64,000 nucleotides of DNA from Marinobacterium ramblicola (GTDB lineage: Bacteria; Pseudomonadota; Gammaproteobacteria; Pseudomonadales; Balneatricaceae): contig NZ_JAHREP010000022.1 in assembly GCF_019084545.1 (NCBI RefSeq), positions 1 to 64,000 on the forward strand, written 5' to 3'. The position numbers and the translations under genes were made by a program. Below, piece by piece: positions 53,704 through 63,349 of this stretch. The notes under the pieces were generated by a model that had not been told where the DNA came from, did not search any database, and saw nothing but the letters and a program-made list of their open reading frames with translations. How positions within the stretch are numbered: position 1 is the stretch's first letter; each line of letters starts with the position of its first letter.

Positions 53704-54558
53704 ATGACTTACTCGTACCCGCAACAGACGGCTCCACCGCTACTGATCGTGACCGATCTGGATGGAACCCTGCTCGACCATGACAGCTACAGCTTTGCCG
53801 CCGCGCGCCCGGCACTCGAGCGTGCCTACGCCGCCGGTATCCCGGTCATCGCCAACACCAGCAAAACCTGTGCGGAGCTGATCAGCCTGCGCGCCAGCCT
53901 CGACAACAGCGACCCCTTTATCATCGAGAACGGCTCGGCGATCTGTATTCCCGAGCAACAGATCCACCTGCACCAGGGGGAAGACGTAATCGACGAGGGC
54001 TATATCGAGCTGCCGCTCGGCGTCGGCATCGACCAGATCCGCGCCGCACTCGATAGCCTGAGACCGGTATACCGGTTCGAAAGTTTCGGCCAATGGAGCC
54101 TCGAGCAGGTGATCGCCCACACCGGCCTGTCGCCGGACGCCGCACGTCAAGCGCAGGACCGCCGCTACAGCGAAGCGCTGCTCTGGCTGGATAACGACGA
54201 AAAGAAACAGGGTTTCGCCAACACCCTGGCCAGCCTAGGTCTGCACTGTCTGCAGGGCGGGCGCTTTCTCAGCATACTCGGCGCGGGGGCCGACAAGGGC
54301 CGTGCCCTTGAGCGTCTGAAACAACTCTACCGCCCGCTGCTCGGTGAAACCCCGCTGGTGATCGCCCTCGGCGACAGCGATAACGACGTGGCGATGCTGG
54401 AGGCGGCGGATATCGCCGTGGTGATCGCTAATCCGCACCGCCCGGCACCGGTCGTACAGGCCAACCAAGTGATCCACAGCCAGGCCGCAGGCCCTGCGGG
54501 CTGGAATGACGTGATCCAGATGCTGCTGGATCGTTACCAGGCTGCCGAAAAACGTTAG
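53704..54558 (+). CDS. gpgP: Glucosyl-3-phosphoglycerate phosphatase (MpgP-like HAD)
   Basis: 284 residues of the HAD-IIB family related to mannosyl-3-phosphoglycerate phosphatase. Motif I IVTDLDGTLLDHDS, motif II NTSKTCAEL, motif III Lys in ILGAGADKGRALER and motif IV ALGDSDNDVAMLEAADIAVV. With GpgS as the next gene, the substrate is most likely glucosyl-3-phosphoglycerate, which gives glucosylglycerate; mannosyl-3-phosphoglycerate is a formal alternative but no mannosyl synthase is present. Confidence 0.8.
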   Translation: MTYSYPQQTAPPLLIVTDLDGTLLDHDSYSFAAARPALERAYAAGIPVIANTSKTCAELISLRASLDNSDPFIIENGSAICIPEQQIHLHQGEDVIDEGYIELPLGVGIDQIRAALDSLRPVYRFESFGQWSLEQVIAHTGLSPDAARQAQDRRYSEALLWLDNDEKKQGFANTLASLGLHCLQGGRFLSILGAGADKGRALERLKQLYRPLLGETPLVIALGDSDNDVAMLEAADIAVVIANPHRPAPVVQANQVIHSQAAGPAGWNDVIQMLLDRYQAAEKR

Positions 54559-54641
54559 GGCTCTAATGTTTTTCAGCCGCCTGTTAAGGCGCTCGTAGAG
54601 CGATCAAGCGCAACTGCGCTAGCCTGACAGGAGAAAAAGTG

Positions 54642-55865
54642 ATGGGCGATTTTTATCAAAATGGGGTCATTACCACCCTGCACAACCTGTGTGACCGCCC
54701 CCTCGGCGAACTCGAAAACGAACTGGCGCAGTATGGCCGCCGACGCCCCATGTCGCTGGTGCTGCCCTCGCTCTACTCCGAACTGGAGGGACCGGCGCTC
54801 GGTCCTATCATCGACGCGCTGGCCGAGGTGCCCTATCTCAACGAGATCGTGATCGGCCTGGACCGCGCCGACGAGCAGCAGTATCGCCACGCGCTGACCT
54901 TTTTCGACCGCCTGCCCCAGCACCACCGGGTGCTGTGGAACGATGGCCCGCGCCTGCGCGAGGTAGACAGGCTGCTGAGCGAACTGGATCTGGCACCACG
55001 AGAGCCCGGCAAGGGGCGCAATGTCTGGTACTGCCTGGGCTATGTGCTGGCCACCGGGCGCGGCGAGTCGGTGGCGTTGCATGACTGCGACATTCTGACC
55101 TACGACCGCAGCCTGCTGGCCCGGCTGATCTATCCGGTGGCCAACCCCAACTTCAACTACGAGTTCTGCAAAGGCTACTATGCCCGTGTCGCCGGCAACC
55201 AGATCAACGGCCGCGTCAGTCGCCTGCTGGTCACGCCCCTGCTGCGCGCACTGAAGAAGGTGCTCGGGCCGCTGGAGTACCTGGATTTCATGGACTCCTT
55301 CCGCTACCCGCTGGCCGGCGAGTTCTCCTTCCGCCGCGACGTGATCAACGATATCCGTATCCCCAGCGACTGGGGCCTGGAGGTGGGGATGCTATCCGAG
55401 ATGAACCGCAACTACTCCCACAACCGCATCTGCCAGGTGGATATTGCCAAGACCTACGACCACAAGCACCAGCCGATGTCGGCGGAGAATGCCGAGACGG
55501 GACTGTCGAAGATGTCGATCGACATCAGCAAGTCGATGTTCCGCAAGCTGGCCACCCAGGGGGTGGTGTTCAACACCGAGACTTTCCGCACCATCAAGGC
55601 GACCTATTTTCGTATCGCGCTGGATTTCGTCGAAACCTACCGCAATGATGCCTTGATCAACGGCCTGGATTTCGACATCCACCAAGAGGAGCTGGCGGTG
55701 GAGATGTTCTCGCGTAACGTCATGCGCGCCGGCGAGGATTTCCTCAGCAAGCCGATGGAGACCCCGTTCATCCCCAGCTGGAACCGGGTCATCAGCGCCG
55801 TACCCGATATTTTCGAGCGCCTGGTCGAGGCGGTGGAAGCCGACACGGCGGAGTTCTCAGCATGA
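54642..55865 (+). CDS. gpgS: Glucosyl-3-phosphoglycerate synthase
   Basis: 407 residues from the ATG at 54642 with AGGAG at 54629-54633. GT-A fold (GT81): [40 protein letters not shown], and the metal-binding DCD in [12 protein letters not shown], followed by [16 protein letters not shown]. It joins NDP-glucose and 3-phosphoglycerate. The stop overlaps the start of the phosphorylase gene. Glucosylglycerate is a compatible solute favoured under salt stress when nitrogen is scarce. Confidence 0.88.
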   Translation: MGDFYQNGVITTLHNLCDRPLGELENELAQYGRRRPMSLVLPSLYSELEGPALGPIIDALAEVPYLNEIVIGLDRADEQQYRHALTFFDRLPQHHRVLWNDGPRLREVDRLLSELDLAPREPGKGRNVWYCLGYVLATGRGESVALHDCDILTYDRSLLARLIYPVANPNFNYEFCKGYYARVAGNQINGRVSRLLVTPLLRALKKVLGPLEYLDFMDSFRYPLAGEFSFRRDVINDIRIPSDWGLEVGMLSEMNRNYSHNRICQVDIAKTYDHKHQPMSAENAETGLSKMSIDISKSMFRKLATQGVVFNTETFRTIKATYFRIALDFVETYRNDALINGLDFDIHQEELAVEMFSRNVMRAGEDFLSKPMETPFIPSWNRVISAVPDIFERLVEAVEADTAEFSA

Positions 55866-57604
55866 GTCAGCGCGATCTCGACCTGCTGCGAAAACGGGTC
55901 ATCACCCACCTGGACCGTATCTACGGCGGTGCCGACAACACCGCCCTGGCCGAACAGCTGATCGAGAAAATGGCGGTGGACGACAGCTGCCGCACGCCGG
56001 AGCCGCACACCAACCTCTGGGATCAGGAGGATATCCTGCTGATCACCTACGGCGACAGCCTGCTCTGCCCGCAGGAGAAGCCGCTCAAAACCCTGCGCCG
56101 CTTCCTGCACGAGCATCTGCACGGTTGCGTCAGCGCCGTGCATATCCTGCCCTTCTTTCCCTGGAGTTCCGACGACGGCTTTTCGGTGATCAACTATGTC
56201 GAGGTCAACGAAGCGCTCGGCGACTGGCAGGATGTGGAGGCGATTGCCGCCGAGTTCGACCTGATGGCGGATCTGGTGATCAACCACTGCTCCAGCCGCA
56301 GCCTCTGGTTCGAGAACTTCAAGGCCGGGCGCGATCCGGGGCAGGATTACTTCCGCCTTGCCTCGCCCGACGACGATCTGAGCCTGGTGGTGCGACCGCG
56401 CACCTCGCCGCTGCTGAAGGAGGTGGAAACCCTCAACGGCACCCGCTACGTCTGGTGCACCTTCAGCCACGACCAGATCGACCTGGATTTCTCCAACCCG
56501 GCGGTGCTGCTGGAGTTCGCCGGGATCCTGCGCCAGTACCTGGAGCACGGCGTACGCATCTTCCGTCTCGATGCGGTCGCCTTCCTGTGGAAGGAGCTGG
56601 GTACCCAGTGCATCAACCTGCCGCAGACCCATGAGATCATCCGCCTGCTGCGCCTGCTGGTGGAGCACGCGAAGCCCGGCGCGATCATCATCACCGAGAC
56701 CAATATCCCCAAGCAGGAGAACCTCTCCTACTTCGGCAACGCCAATGAAGCGCACACGGTTTATAACTTTCCGCTGCCGCCGCTGCTGATCAACACTCTG
56801 ATCACCGGCGACTGCCGGGCGCTGCGCGACTGGTTGATGAGCATGCCGCCGACCCAGCAGGGCACCTGCTACCTGAACTTCATCGCCTCTCATGACGGCA
56901 TCGGCCTGCGCCCCGCCGAGGGGCTGCTGAGCGAACATGAACTGAACCAGCTGGTGCGCACGCTGGAGGGGTTTGGCGCCCGCGTCTCCTGGCGCACCCT
57001 GCCCACCGGGCAGGCGCGTCCCTACGAGATCAACATTGCCCTGTTCGAGGCGATGCGCGGCACTCAGAGTGGTGAGGATGAGTGGCAGATCGAGCGTTTT
57101 ATCTGTGCGCATACGGTGATGCTGGCGATGGAGGGGATCCCCGCGTTCTATATCCACAGCTTCCTCGCCACCCCCAACGACGAGCGCCGGGTGGAGCTGT
57201 CCAACCACAACCGTGCCATCAACCGCCATCAGTGGGACCGCCAGTTGTTGGAGGAAAAACTGAACGACCCGGCCACCGATCAGAGCCGGGTATTGGGCCG
57301 CCTGAAGAAACTGATCGACCTGCGCGTCAAACAAAAAGCCTTCCATCCCAATGCGGTACAGTACACTCTGCAGCTGGGTGACCATATACTGGCGCTCTGG
57401 CGTCAAAGTCTGGACAGAGGTCAGCATATTTTTGCCATCACCAATGTCACCAACTGCCCTCGGCAGGTCTCGCTCGGCGAAGTGAACCTGCCCGGAGCAG
57501 AAAAATGGGTCGATCTGATCAGCGGGATGGAGTTCACCGACCGCTACGCGACGCTGACGCTCCAGCCCTATCAGAGCATATGGCTGTGCAATACTGATAA
57601 GTAA
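55862..57604 (+). CDS. Glucosylglycerate phosphorylase (GH13, sucrose-phosphorylase-like)
   Basis: 580 residues of GH13 subfamily 18. Catalytic regions: [33 protein letters not shown], the nucleophile Asp in [15 protein letters not shown], the acid/base Glu in [13 protein letters not shown] and the Asp of [12 protein letters not shown]. It resembles sucrose phosphorylase and YcjM-type glucosylglycerate phosphorylase; the operon with GpgS strongly favours glucosylglycerate, which it would split with phosphate into glucose 1-phosphate and glycerate. Sucrose phosphorylase is the alternative. Confidence 0.88.
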   Translation: MSQRDLDLLRKRVITHLDRIYGGADNTALAEQLIEKMAVDDSCRTPEPHTNLWDQEDILLITYGDSLLCPQEKPLKTLRRFLHEHLHGCVSAVHILPFFPWSSDDGFSVINYVEVNEALGDWQDVEAIAAEFDLMADLVINHCSSRSLWFENFKAGRDPGQDYFRLASPDDDLSLVVRPRTSPLLKEVETLNGTRYVWCTFSHDQIDLDFSNPAVLLEFAGILRQYLEHGVRIFRLDAVAFLWKELGTQCINLPQTHEIIRLLRLLVEHAKPGAIIITETNIPKQENLSYFGNANEAHTVYNFPLPPLLINTLITGDCRALRDWLMSMPPTQQGTCYLNFIASHDGIGLRPAEGLLSEHELNQLVRTLEGFGARVSWRTLPTGQARPYEINIALFEAMRGTQSGEDEWQIERFICAHTVMLAMEGIPAFYIHSFLATPNDERRVELSNHNRAINRHQWDRQLLEEKLNDPATDQSRVLGRLKKLIDLRVKQKAFHPNAVQYTLQLGDHILALWRQSLDRGQHIFAITNVTNCPRQVSLGEVNLPGAEKWVDLISGMEFTDRYATLTLQPYQSIWLCNTDK

Positions 57605-57638
57605 GAGATTCAGCAAAGGATCATGGAGGGTCACAACG

Positions 57639-58337
57639 TTGTATCACAGGTCATATCGTTTCCGCAGCGCCAAGCCAAAGCGCACCTGGCTCCGGCTGTT
57701 CCTTGGCCTTTCTGCCTCACTGCCCCTGTTTGCCCTGACCTCAACTGCCCAGGGTGACGAGGGCTGGCACCACTGGAAAACCGAGAAGCAGGTCTCGATC
57801 GATTACCGAACAGAGGCGGGCTCTGGCCTTACCGAGGTGAGAGCAGACACCTCCGTGCACTGCACCCTCTCCGCCTTCATCAACCTGCTGCGCGATACCG
57901 AAAACGCCGACAAGTGGCTCGACCGGGTGAAAACGGTGACGGAGCTGGAACGCTATTCGGAAACCGAAAACCTGGTGGAGACCCGCGTAAAGGGGTTTCT
58001 GGTTGTAGCTGAGCGCTGGGTGCGGACCCGCTCCACCATTGTCCAGGACGAGAGCCTGCGATTGACCCTGAGTGTGCGCAATCAGTATCAACCTGAGCTG
58101 GAGCTGCCCGGCATCCAGGTTCGGCGGCTAGAGGCGCAGTGGACGCTGACGCCGTTGCCGGATGGACAGGTGCATATCCGCTACCAGGGAATCATCGACC
58201 CCGATGGCGCCATCCCCGACTGGATGGCACACAACCTGAACCTGGAGTCCGCCTTCAACACCTTCGTAAATCTCAGGAAGCGGATCGAGCTGCCGCGCTA
58301 TCAACAGCCCAGTCTCCCCTTCATCACCGAACCCTAA
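57639..58337 (+). CDS. Exported START-domain protein
   Basis: 232 residues from a TTG at 57639 with GGAGGG at 57625-57630. A signal peptide or anchor occupies about 17-38 (TWLRLFLGLSASLPLFALTS). The rest is a START/polyketide-cyclase-type lipid-binding fold: VRADTSVHCTLSAFINLLRD, ADKWLDRVKTVTELERYSET, TLTPLPDGQVHIRYQGIIDP. It probably acts in the periplasm. It lies 34 bp after the phosphorylase gene but appears unrelated to it. Confidence 0.78.
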   Translation: MYHRSYRFRSAKPKRTWLRLFLGLSASLPLFALTSTAQGDEGWHHWKTEKQVSIDYRTEAGSGLTEVRADTSVHCTLSAFINLLRDTENADKWLDRVKTVTELERYSETENLVETRVKGFLVVAERWVRTRSTIVQDESLRLTLSVRNQYQPELELPGIQVRRLEAQWTLTPLPDGQVHIRYQGIIDPDGAIPDWMAHNLNLESAFNTFVNLRKRIELPRYQQPSLPFITEP

Positions 58338-58454
58338 CCGGTCGGCCGTGAACTATCCCCTCCGATACCAAGCCAAAATTTTTTGAACCGTTTCAGACGC
58401 GCTTTCGACATAGGTCACAGCAACACCCAATTATGTGAACCAGGAGACAACACC

Positions 58455-58742
58455 ATGAAAGCGCAGATGATCAAACACCTTATTGCTACCACCGCCCTGT
58501 CCATTATCACCACTGGCGTTTTTGCCGCCGCGCCGGGTAACTCAGGCCCCATGCCTAAATGTCCGTTTGGCCAGATCGCGGTAAAGAAAAACGAACTGTG
58601 GGTATGCGAGCCGCTGAAAATCAAAGCGCCGAGTAAAGGCCTGGAAGCGGTGCCCAGCGCCGGTAATCAGTACAAAGCGGTCGAGCCATCCAAGCCGGCA
58701 CGCGCCAAAGAAAACAACAGCAGAACCGCCGTATTCCAGTAA
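58455..58742 (+). CDS. Small secreted protein with a two-Cys motif
   Basis: 95 residues from the ATG at 58455 with AGGAG upstream. A signal peptide ends at VFAAAP (about residue 25). The mature part has MPKCPFGQIAVKKNELWVCE, with two Cys 15 residues apart that may form a disulfide, then a Lys/Ser/Pro-rich tail. Unknown function. A terminator follows. Confidence 0.7.
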   Translation: MKAQMIKHLIATTALSIITTGVFAAAPGNSGPMPKCPFGQIAVKKNELWVCEPLKIKAPSKGLEAVPSAGNQYKAVEPSKPARAKENNSRTAVFQ

Positions 58743-58769
58743 TACCTATTGCGGCCGGCATTGACATTC

Positions 58770-58800
58770 GGGGAGAGTCCTGGCGACTCTCTCCGCATTT
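58770..58800 (+). terminator. Intrinsic terminator before the outer-membrane protein gene
   Basis: GGGGAGAGTC at 58770-58779 pairs with GACTCTCTCC at 58785-58794 (one G-T pair) over a 5-nt loop, then GCATTTTCTATT. It isolates the upstream genes from the cluster that begins at 58906. Confidence 0.75.
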
Positions 58801-58905
58801 TCTATTATCCGTATAGGCGGCTGATCAGATTTTTCTTACCAGTCCGTAGAAACACTGGCATTATTTTTAAGCACATTAACCACTCATAAACTTCAGGGCA
58901 GGAAG

Positions 58906-60924
58906 ATGCTGGTTAAAACAGGAAGGCTCTTAACCTCGTGTGGATTGTTATTGTGTAGTCTTCAAGGCCATGCCTCCGAGACTATCCAGCTGGTTTTCCA
59001 GCAGCCCTTGCAGGATAAAACGCTGGAGAGCATCGCCGTCGAGATCGGCGGCTACGATGTCACCCCCTTTATCGAGCGTACCGAAGATGGCGTCAGCGTA
59101 TCTCTGGATTCCGGACTGGAGGCCGGCACCTATCAAGCCTATGTGCTCGCGTTTTATTCCGATGGCGAGATCCAGACACTGACTGAGTCCCAGGTCACCA
59201 TCCTGGCGCCCAGCAGCACCACAGAGTGGAGTGTGAACTCGACGCTCTCCACCCAGGTGCGCGTAGCAGAGGATGACAATACCGACTACCGCAGTGTCGA
59301 CCACCGGCAGACAAATGGTGCCCTGAGCGCCGATAGCGACCACCGCGACGGCAGCCTCCATACCTCTGCACGAGTACAGGCGGTGTACGACTCCCTGCAT
59401 CAGGGTCACTCCCCCGACAGCGAATGGCAACTGGCCGATTACCAGGCGAGTATCGCCCATGAGGGGGAGTCCGGCAGCGCCGGCATGAGTGTCGGCAGTT
59501 ACACCCACCCCAATGAGGATCTGCTGTTCTCCGGCTATCAGCGGCGCGGCGTCAACCTCTACGCCAACAATGATGAGCAGACCCTAAAGGCATCGGTTTT
59601 CGGCACCGCCAGTGAAACCACCAACAGCACCGAAGACGACCTTTTCTGGCCCGAGAAGCAGAACAATCAAACCCTCGGCGGCACACTCGCCGTCAGCCCG
59701 CTGGCGGATGACCCGGAACGCCTGACCCTGACCACCAGTTATGTCGACGGCAAGGGCCGATCGACCGGCAGCGGCTTTACCGTGCTCGACGATGAGAGTA
59801 TCTACGGTGGGCACAGCTGGGGCATCACACTGGACTCGATCTGGCTCAACCGTTCACTCTGGCTGCACTGGCAAAAGGCGCAGTCCAGTTTCGACAGTGA
59901 TGGTCTGGATTACGGCGATGGCGCCCTCGATGACGATGCCGACAAATGGCTGGTACAACTAAACTCCGGCCCCGATCTGCCTGCGTTCGGCGTCGATCAG
60001 TGGCAGCTGAGCGCCCAGCGCCAGCGCGTCGGCGAGCGTTTTTACAGTATCGCCAACCTGGGTCTGCCCGGCGACCTGGACACCCATCAACTGGCGCTCT
60101 ACGCCAGCAAGGGCGGCCTCAGCCTGAACGCGGAGGGGCAACATCAGCAGAACAACATTGAAGATCACGCCGACCGCGCGACACTGACCGTGCGCTATTT
60201 CGGCTTGGACCTCAACTACACCCCCAGCGTCGACCTGGAATCCGGATTATGGCGCCATATCGGCTCACCGACCTACACGGCCTATTACCATGTCACCCGC
60301 AACAATCAGCCACGCAGCGACGTACTGCTTAGCGGAGTGGATGTGGACAACACCCAGCACGAATACTCGCTCGGGGCCAACTTCAGCCATCAGACCTGGA
60401 GCTGGGGGGTGAGTTACGCCCTGGTCAAAACCGACGATCGCAGCGATCCGGTCGAACAGAATGCCGTGGAGATCTACACCCCTGTAGGTGATACGGAAAA
60501 CCACCTGACCAGCCTGCAATTGAGCTGGTTCCCGAATGAGCGCCTGACCCTCTCCCCCACTATTCAGTGGAACCGATACAAAGAGCTGGAGAACGACAAC
60601 GAATACACGACCCTCAACACCGGCATCGATAGCCAGTACGCATTTATTCCCAACAAGTTGCTGATGAATGTGAACTATTTTTACGGCCGTTACGACAACC
60701 AGTATGGAGATCCTAACAACCTGGATACCCGACAGGACAACCATACCGGCAATCTGCAACTGACCTGGAAGGCAGTCGAAGCGAAAGACCTCAGACCCGG
60801 CATGGACTGGTTCCTGAAAGGAAACTACGGCAGACAGGATGACACCATCGATGCAAACGATTACGAGAGTTGGCAGGTCCGACTGGGCTTCAGCCTCTAC
60901 TGGGCCGGCAACAACGAGGGTTAA
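58906..60924 (+). CDS. Large outer-membrane beta-barrel protein
   Basis: 672 residues. Signal peptide ending GHAS (about residue 23). Residues 25-100 form a small beta domain (TIQLVFQQPLQDKTLESIAV, EIGGYDVTPFIER); from about 105 to the end alternate hydrophobic residues and aromatic girdles indicate a barrel of 20 or more strands, ending with WQVRLGFSLYWAGNNEG. No TonB box or plug. I see no match to MtrB or other known large barrels. It begins a same-strand cluster of a secreted protein, an ECF sigma factor, an anti-sigma factor and another exported protein. Confidence 0.7.
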   Translation: MLVKTGRLLTSCGLLLCSLQGHASETIQLVFQQPLQDKTLESIAVEIGGYDVTPFIERTEDGVSVSLDSGLEAGTYQAYVLAFYSDGEIQTLTESQVTILAPSSTTEWSVNSTLSTQVRVAEDDNTDYRSVDHRQTNGALSADSDHRDGSLHTSARVQAVYDSLHQGHSPDSEWQLADYQASIAHEGESGSAGMSVGSYTHPNEDLLFSGYQRRGVNLYANNDEQTLKASVFGTASETTNSTEDDLFWPEKQNNQTLGGTLAVSPLADDPERLTLTTSYVDGKGRSTGSGFTVLDDESIYGGHSWGITLDSIWLNRSLWLHWQKAQSSFDSDGLDYGDGALDDDADKWLVQLNSGPDLPAFGVDQWQLSAQRQRVGERFYSIANLGLPGDLDTHQLALYASKGGLSLNAEGQHQQNNIEDHADRATLTVRYFGLDLNYTPSVDLESGLWRHIGSPTYTAYYHVTRNNQPRSDVLLSGVDVDNTQHEYSLGANFSHQTWSWGVSYALVKTDDRSDPVEQNAVEIYTPVGDTENHLTSLQLSWFPNERLTLSPTIQWNRYKELENDNEYTTLNTGIDSQYAFIPNKLLMNVNYFYGRYDNQYGDPNNLDTRQDNHTGNLQLTWKAVEAKDLRPGMDWFLKGNYGRQDDTIDANDYESWQVRLGFSLYWAGNNEG

Positions 60925-60934
60925 AAGAACCGCT

Positions 60935-62080
60935 ATGAAAACACGACTGCATATCCAGATTAAACGCCGGCTGTATCCGCTGGCACTGCTGCTGATCAGT
61001 TGCTGCGCGCTGCTGTCCACTCCCGCCCAGGCGGCGGTTACCAGCGCCAGCGGCAGCTCTGCGACATCCCTGCTGGTTGCCAACAAAACCAACAGTTTCA
61101 CCATCCGCTGGCAGGTCGCCAGTACCTCGAGCCGATACTCGGCGGCCGCGACAGTCGCCAACCTGGCCTCCCCGATGACCCTGAACGGAGCGATCACGCC
61201 TGCCGGCGAGATCACCATCGAGAACTTCGTCATCAGTGGCGCTCAGGTTCAGAGCTGGCTCGATGCGGGCTACAGAACCATCATTATTCGCCGTAGCTTT
61301 GCCGACCTGTCCGGTGCGCCGGCGGGTGGCATCAACGCCGATGTGCGCTTCAACCTGAGCAGCAGCAGTCTGCGTGCCACCCGCGACAGCAATGCCTTCG
61401 CCATCCAGCGGCTGCAGCTCAGCTTCTCCAACCAAACCAGTCTGGCAGTGGTAGAACCGGGCCAGGAGCTGTTCGGCTACCTGGATGTGGATTTCAGCGG
61501 CACCGGTATTCTGGAGGGTTACTGGCAGCTGGCCGAGCCTGGCGCCAGTGAAGCCGCGCCGCTGTTCCGCACCCTGAAACTGGAGCGCCAGACCCTGAGC
61601 AGCTTGCAGCACGCGCGCCTGCCCAGTCCACGCCTGCCCACCGATAAGGCCGGCAAGTACCTGCTGCGCTTCTGCGTCATCGATCGCGACAGCACGGACG
61701 GCAACGCCTTCAACTGCCCCGACGAGGGTAAGGTGGTCACCGTCGCCTATCAGGTGCTCGCCGCCCCGCTGAGCCAGATCGAGGAGATGCAGTTGAGTGC
61801 CGATACGCAACCGGTCGGCCCTGCCACCCCACTGCACTGGAGCCCGGTCGAGAACGCGGTGGTCTACCAACTACAGATATTCCAGACCGCGGGTAACAAC
61901 GCCCCCAGCTTCGTCGCCGGCATGCTGCTGCCCAACTCAACGCAGGGCACCCACTTGTCGACACTGGTACGGGACAAGCTGAACGCGCATCAACAGTATC
62001 TGTGGCGGATCAACGCTCTCGACTCTCAGGGCCGGGTCATCGGCCAAAGCGAGTTGACCGCGATGACCTACGTTCCCTGA
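60935..62080 (+). CDS. Secreted protein with beta-sandwich-like domains
   Basis: 381 residues from the ATG at 60935, 11 bp after the barrel gene; an earlier in-frame start overlaps that gene and is not accepted. A signal peptide ends at PAQAA (about residue 30). The sequence is rich in Ser, Thr, Leu and Ala with beta-strand patterning, and the last 95 residues (HWSPVENAVVYQLQIFQTAG, YLWRINALDSQGRVIGQS) resemble a fibronectin III-like fold. It probably partners the barrel. No family recognised. Confidence 0.65.
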   Translation: MKTRLHIQIKRRLYPLALLLISCCALLSTPAQAAVTSASGSSATSLLVANKTNSFTIRWQVASTSSRYSAAATVANLASPMTLNGAITPAGEITIENFVISGAQVQSWLDAGYRTIIIRRSFADLSGAPAGGINADVRFNLSSSSLRATRDSNAFAIQRLQLSFSNQTSLAVVEPGQELFGYLDVDFSGTGILEGYWQLAEPGASEAAPLFRTLKLERQTLSSLQHARLPSPRLPTDKAGKYLLRFCVIDRDSTDGNAFNCPDEGKVVTVAYQVLAAPLSQIEEMQLSADTQPVGPATPLHWSPVENAVVYQLQIFQTAGNNAPSFVAGMLLPNSTQGTHLSTLVRDKLNAHQQYLWRINALDSQGRVIGQSELTAMTYVP

Positions 62081-62110
62081 CCCGTCGGATGCTTTTGAGG
62101 TAAGTGCCGC

Positions 62111-62668
62111 ATGGATGAAGACAAGGCCCTGCTCGACGCGATCATCGCCCGACAGGAGAGTGCACTGGAGAGCTTTTACCGAAAGTATTCCGGTCTGGTA
62201 TACAGCTTTGCCCTGCGCACGCTGAAGAATCCGGTGGATGCCAGCGAAGTGATGAATGAGGTGATGCTGGAGGTCTGGAACAGGGCCTCCAGCTTCGCCT
62301 ATAAATCGTCGATCAAGACCTGGCTGCTGTCGATTACCCACCACAAAGCGGTGGATATGGTGCGGCGGAATGTGCGCCACGACCACGAGGATGAAACCGA
62401 GATCGACCCGGAATCTGCCGATCAGCTCAGCTGCTCCATCGAACAGGGCGAGATCTCGTCAGAAAACAGCGGCCATATCAGGTACTGCATGGATGGTTTG
62501 GGTATGGCCCAACGCCAGGTGATCTACCTCACCTTCTTCGAAGGCTGCAGCTATCCGGAGATCGCGGCCACGCTGGATATCCCCGAGGGCACGGTCAAAA
62601 CCCGGATGATGCACGCCAAAAAGCTGCTGCTGGCCTGTCTGGGCCGGTTAATTCCGAAATGGGATTGA
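62111..62668 (+). CDS. ECF-type RNA polymerase sigma factor
   Basis: 185 residues. Region 2 with ESALESFYRKYSGLVYSFAL and NEVMLEVWNRASSFAYKSSI plus TWLLSITHHKAVDMVRR; region 4 with YLTFFEGCSYPEIAATLDIP and EGTVKTRMMHAKKLL. It lies 57 bp before the anti-sigma gene. It likely directs transcription of this cluster. The promoter of 58906 may be its target, but no matching -35/-10 was assigned. Confidence 0.9.
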   Translation: MDEDKALLDAIIARQESALESFYRKYSGLVYSFALRTLKNPVDASEVMNEVMLEVWNRASSFAYKSSIKTWLLSITHHKAVDMVRRNVRHDHEDETEIDPESADQLSCSIEQGEISSENSGHIRYCMDGLGMAQRQVIYLTFFEGCSYPEIAATLDIPEGTVKTRMMHAKKLLLACLGRLIPKWD

Positions 62669-62725
62669 ACCGATTTCCGCTGAATACCGACCGAGTAGAA
62701 AGACAGGCTGAAGCGAGCAACGACA

Positions 62726-63349
62726 ATGACCGATTCCAACAACGACGTAAACCTGATGGCGCTGCTGCCCTGGTATGTCAACGGTACACTGAGCGACGAT
62801 GAACGCCTGGCCGTAGAGGCGTTGTTGCAACGCTCGGCGGAAGCCCGCGCTACGCTGGAAGTGCTGCAGACACTGCAGGCCGATATCAAGGCAGAACTGC
62901 AGGAACCGGCTCCCGGTGAACTGGGCTGGAAACGGCTGCAAAAGAGTATCCGCGGTCAATCGAACCAGACCCAGCTATCAAAAACACAGCGAGACCGCCC
63001 GATATTGAACCGGTTCCTCGCTGCCGCGGCGGTGCTCATCATTGCCCTGCAGGCGGGACTGCTGCTCAAGCCCCCTACCGACACCACTCCTCAGCTGTTG
63101 GGCACCAAGCCCGGTATCGAGCAGCTTGAGGGCGCCCAGCTTTACCGTCTGGTTATCGCACCCGATGCGACCTGGTCGGAGGTGGAAGCCCTGCTGCTAG
63201 GGCTGAATGCGCAGCTGGTGGAGGGACCTTCCGCCATGGGCGTCGTCACCATTGCCGTCAAGCCCCCGGAGGCGCAGGCCGCAACAGTGCTCGAGCAACT
63301 GAACGAGCACCCGGCGATCGAACATGCTCAGGCCGTATTGAATGAGTAA
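62726..63349 (+). CDS. Anti-sigma factor with degenerate zinc motif and unusual C-terminal domain
   Basis: 207 residues. The N-terminal cytoplasmic part LMALLPWYVNGTLSDDERLA has the sequence of an anti-sigma domain, but the usual His-Cys-Cys of the zinc motif is absent. One transmembrane helix lies near 93-112 (FLAAAAVLIIALQAGLLL). The periplasmic part VIAPDATWSEVEALLLGLNA, with a terminal LEQLNEHPAIEHAQAVLN, is like the propeptide-type domains of subtilases. It would hold the upstream ECF factor and be released by a periplasmic signal. The 3' end overlaps the next gene by 8 bp. Confidence 0.75.
   Translation: MTDSNNDVNLMALLPWYVNGTLSDDERLAVEALLQRSAEARATLEVLQTLQADIKAELQEPAPGELGWKRLQKSIRGQSNQTQLSKTQRDRPILNRFLAAAAVLIIALQAGLLLKPPTDTTPQLLGTKPGIEQLEGAQLYRLVIAPDATWSEVEALLLGLNAQLVEGPSAMGVVTIAVKPPEAQAATVLEQLNEHPAIEHAQAVLNE

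Noticed and set aside
55637-57634. 665-codon minus-strand protein
   Set aside because: Antisense to the GH13 phosphorylase gene, which has all catalytic motifs.
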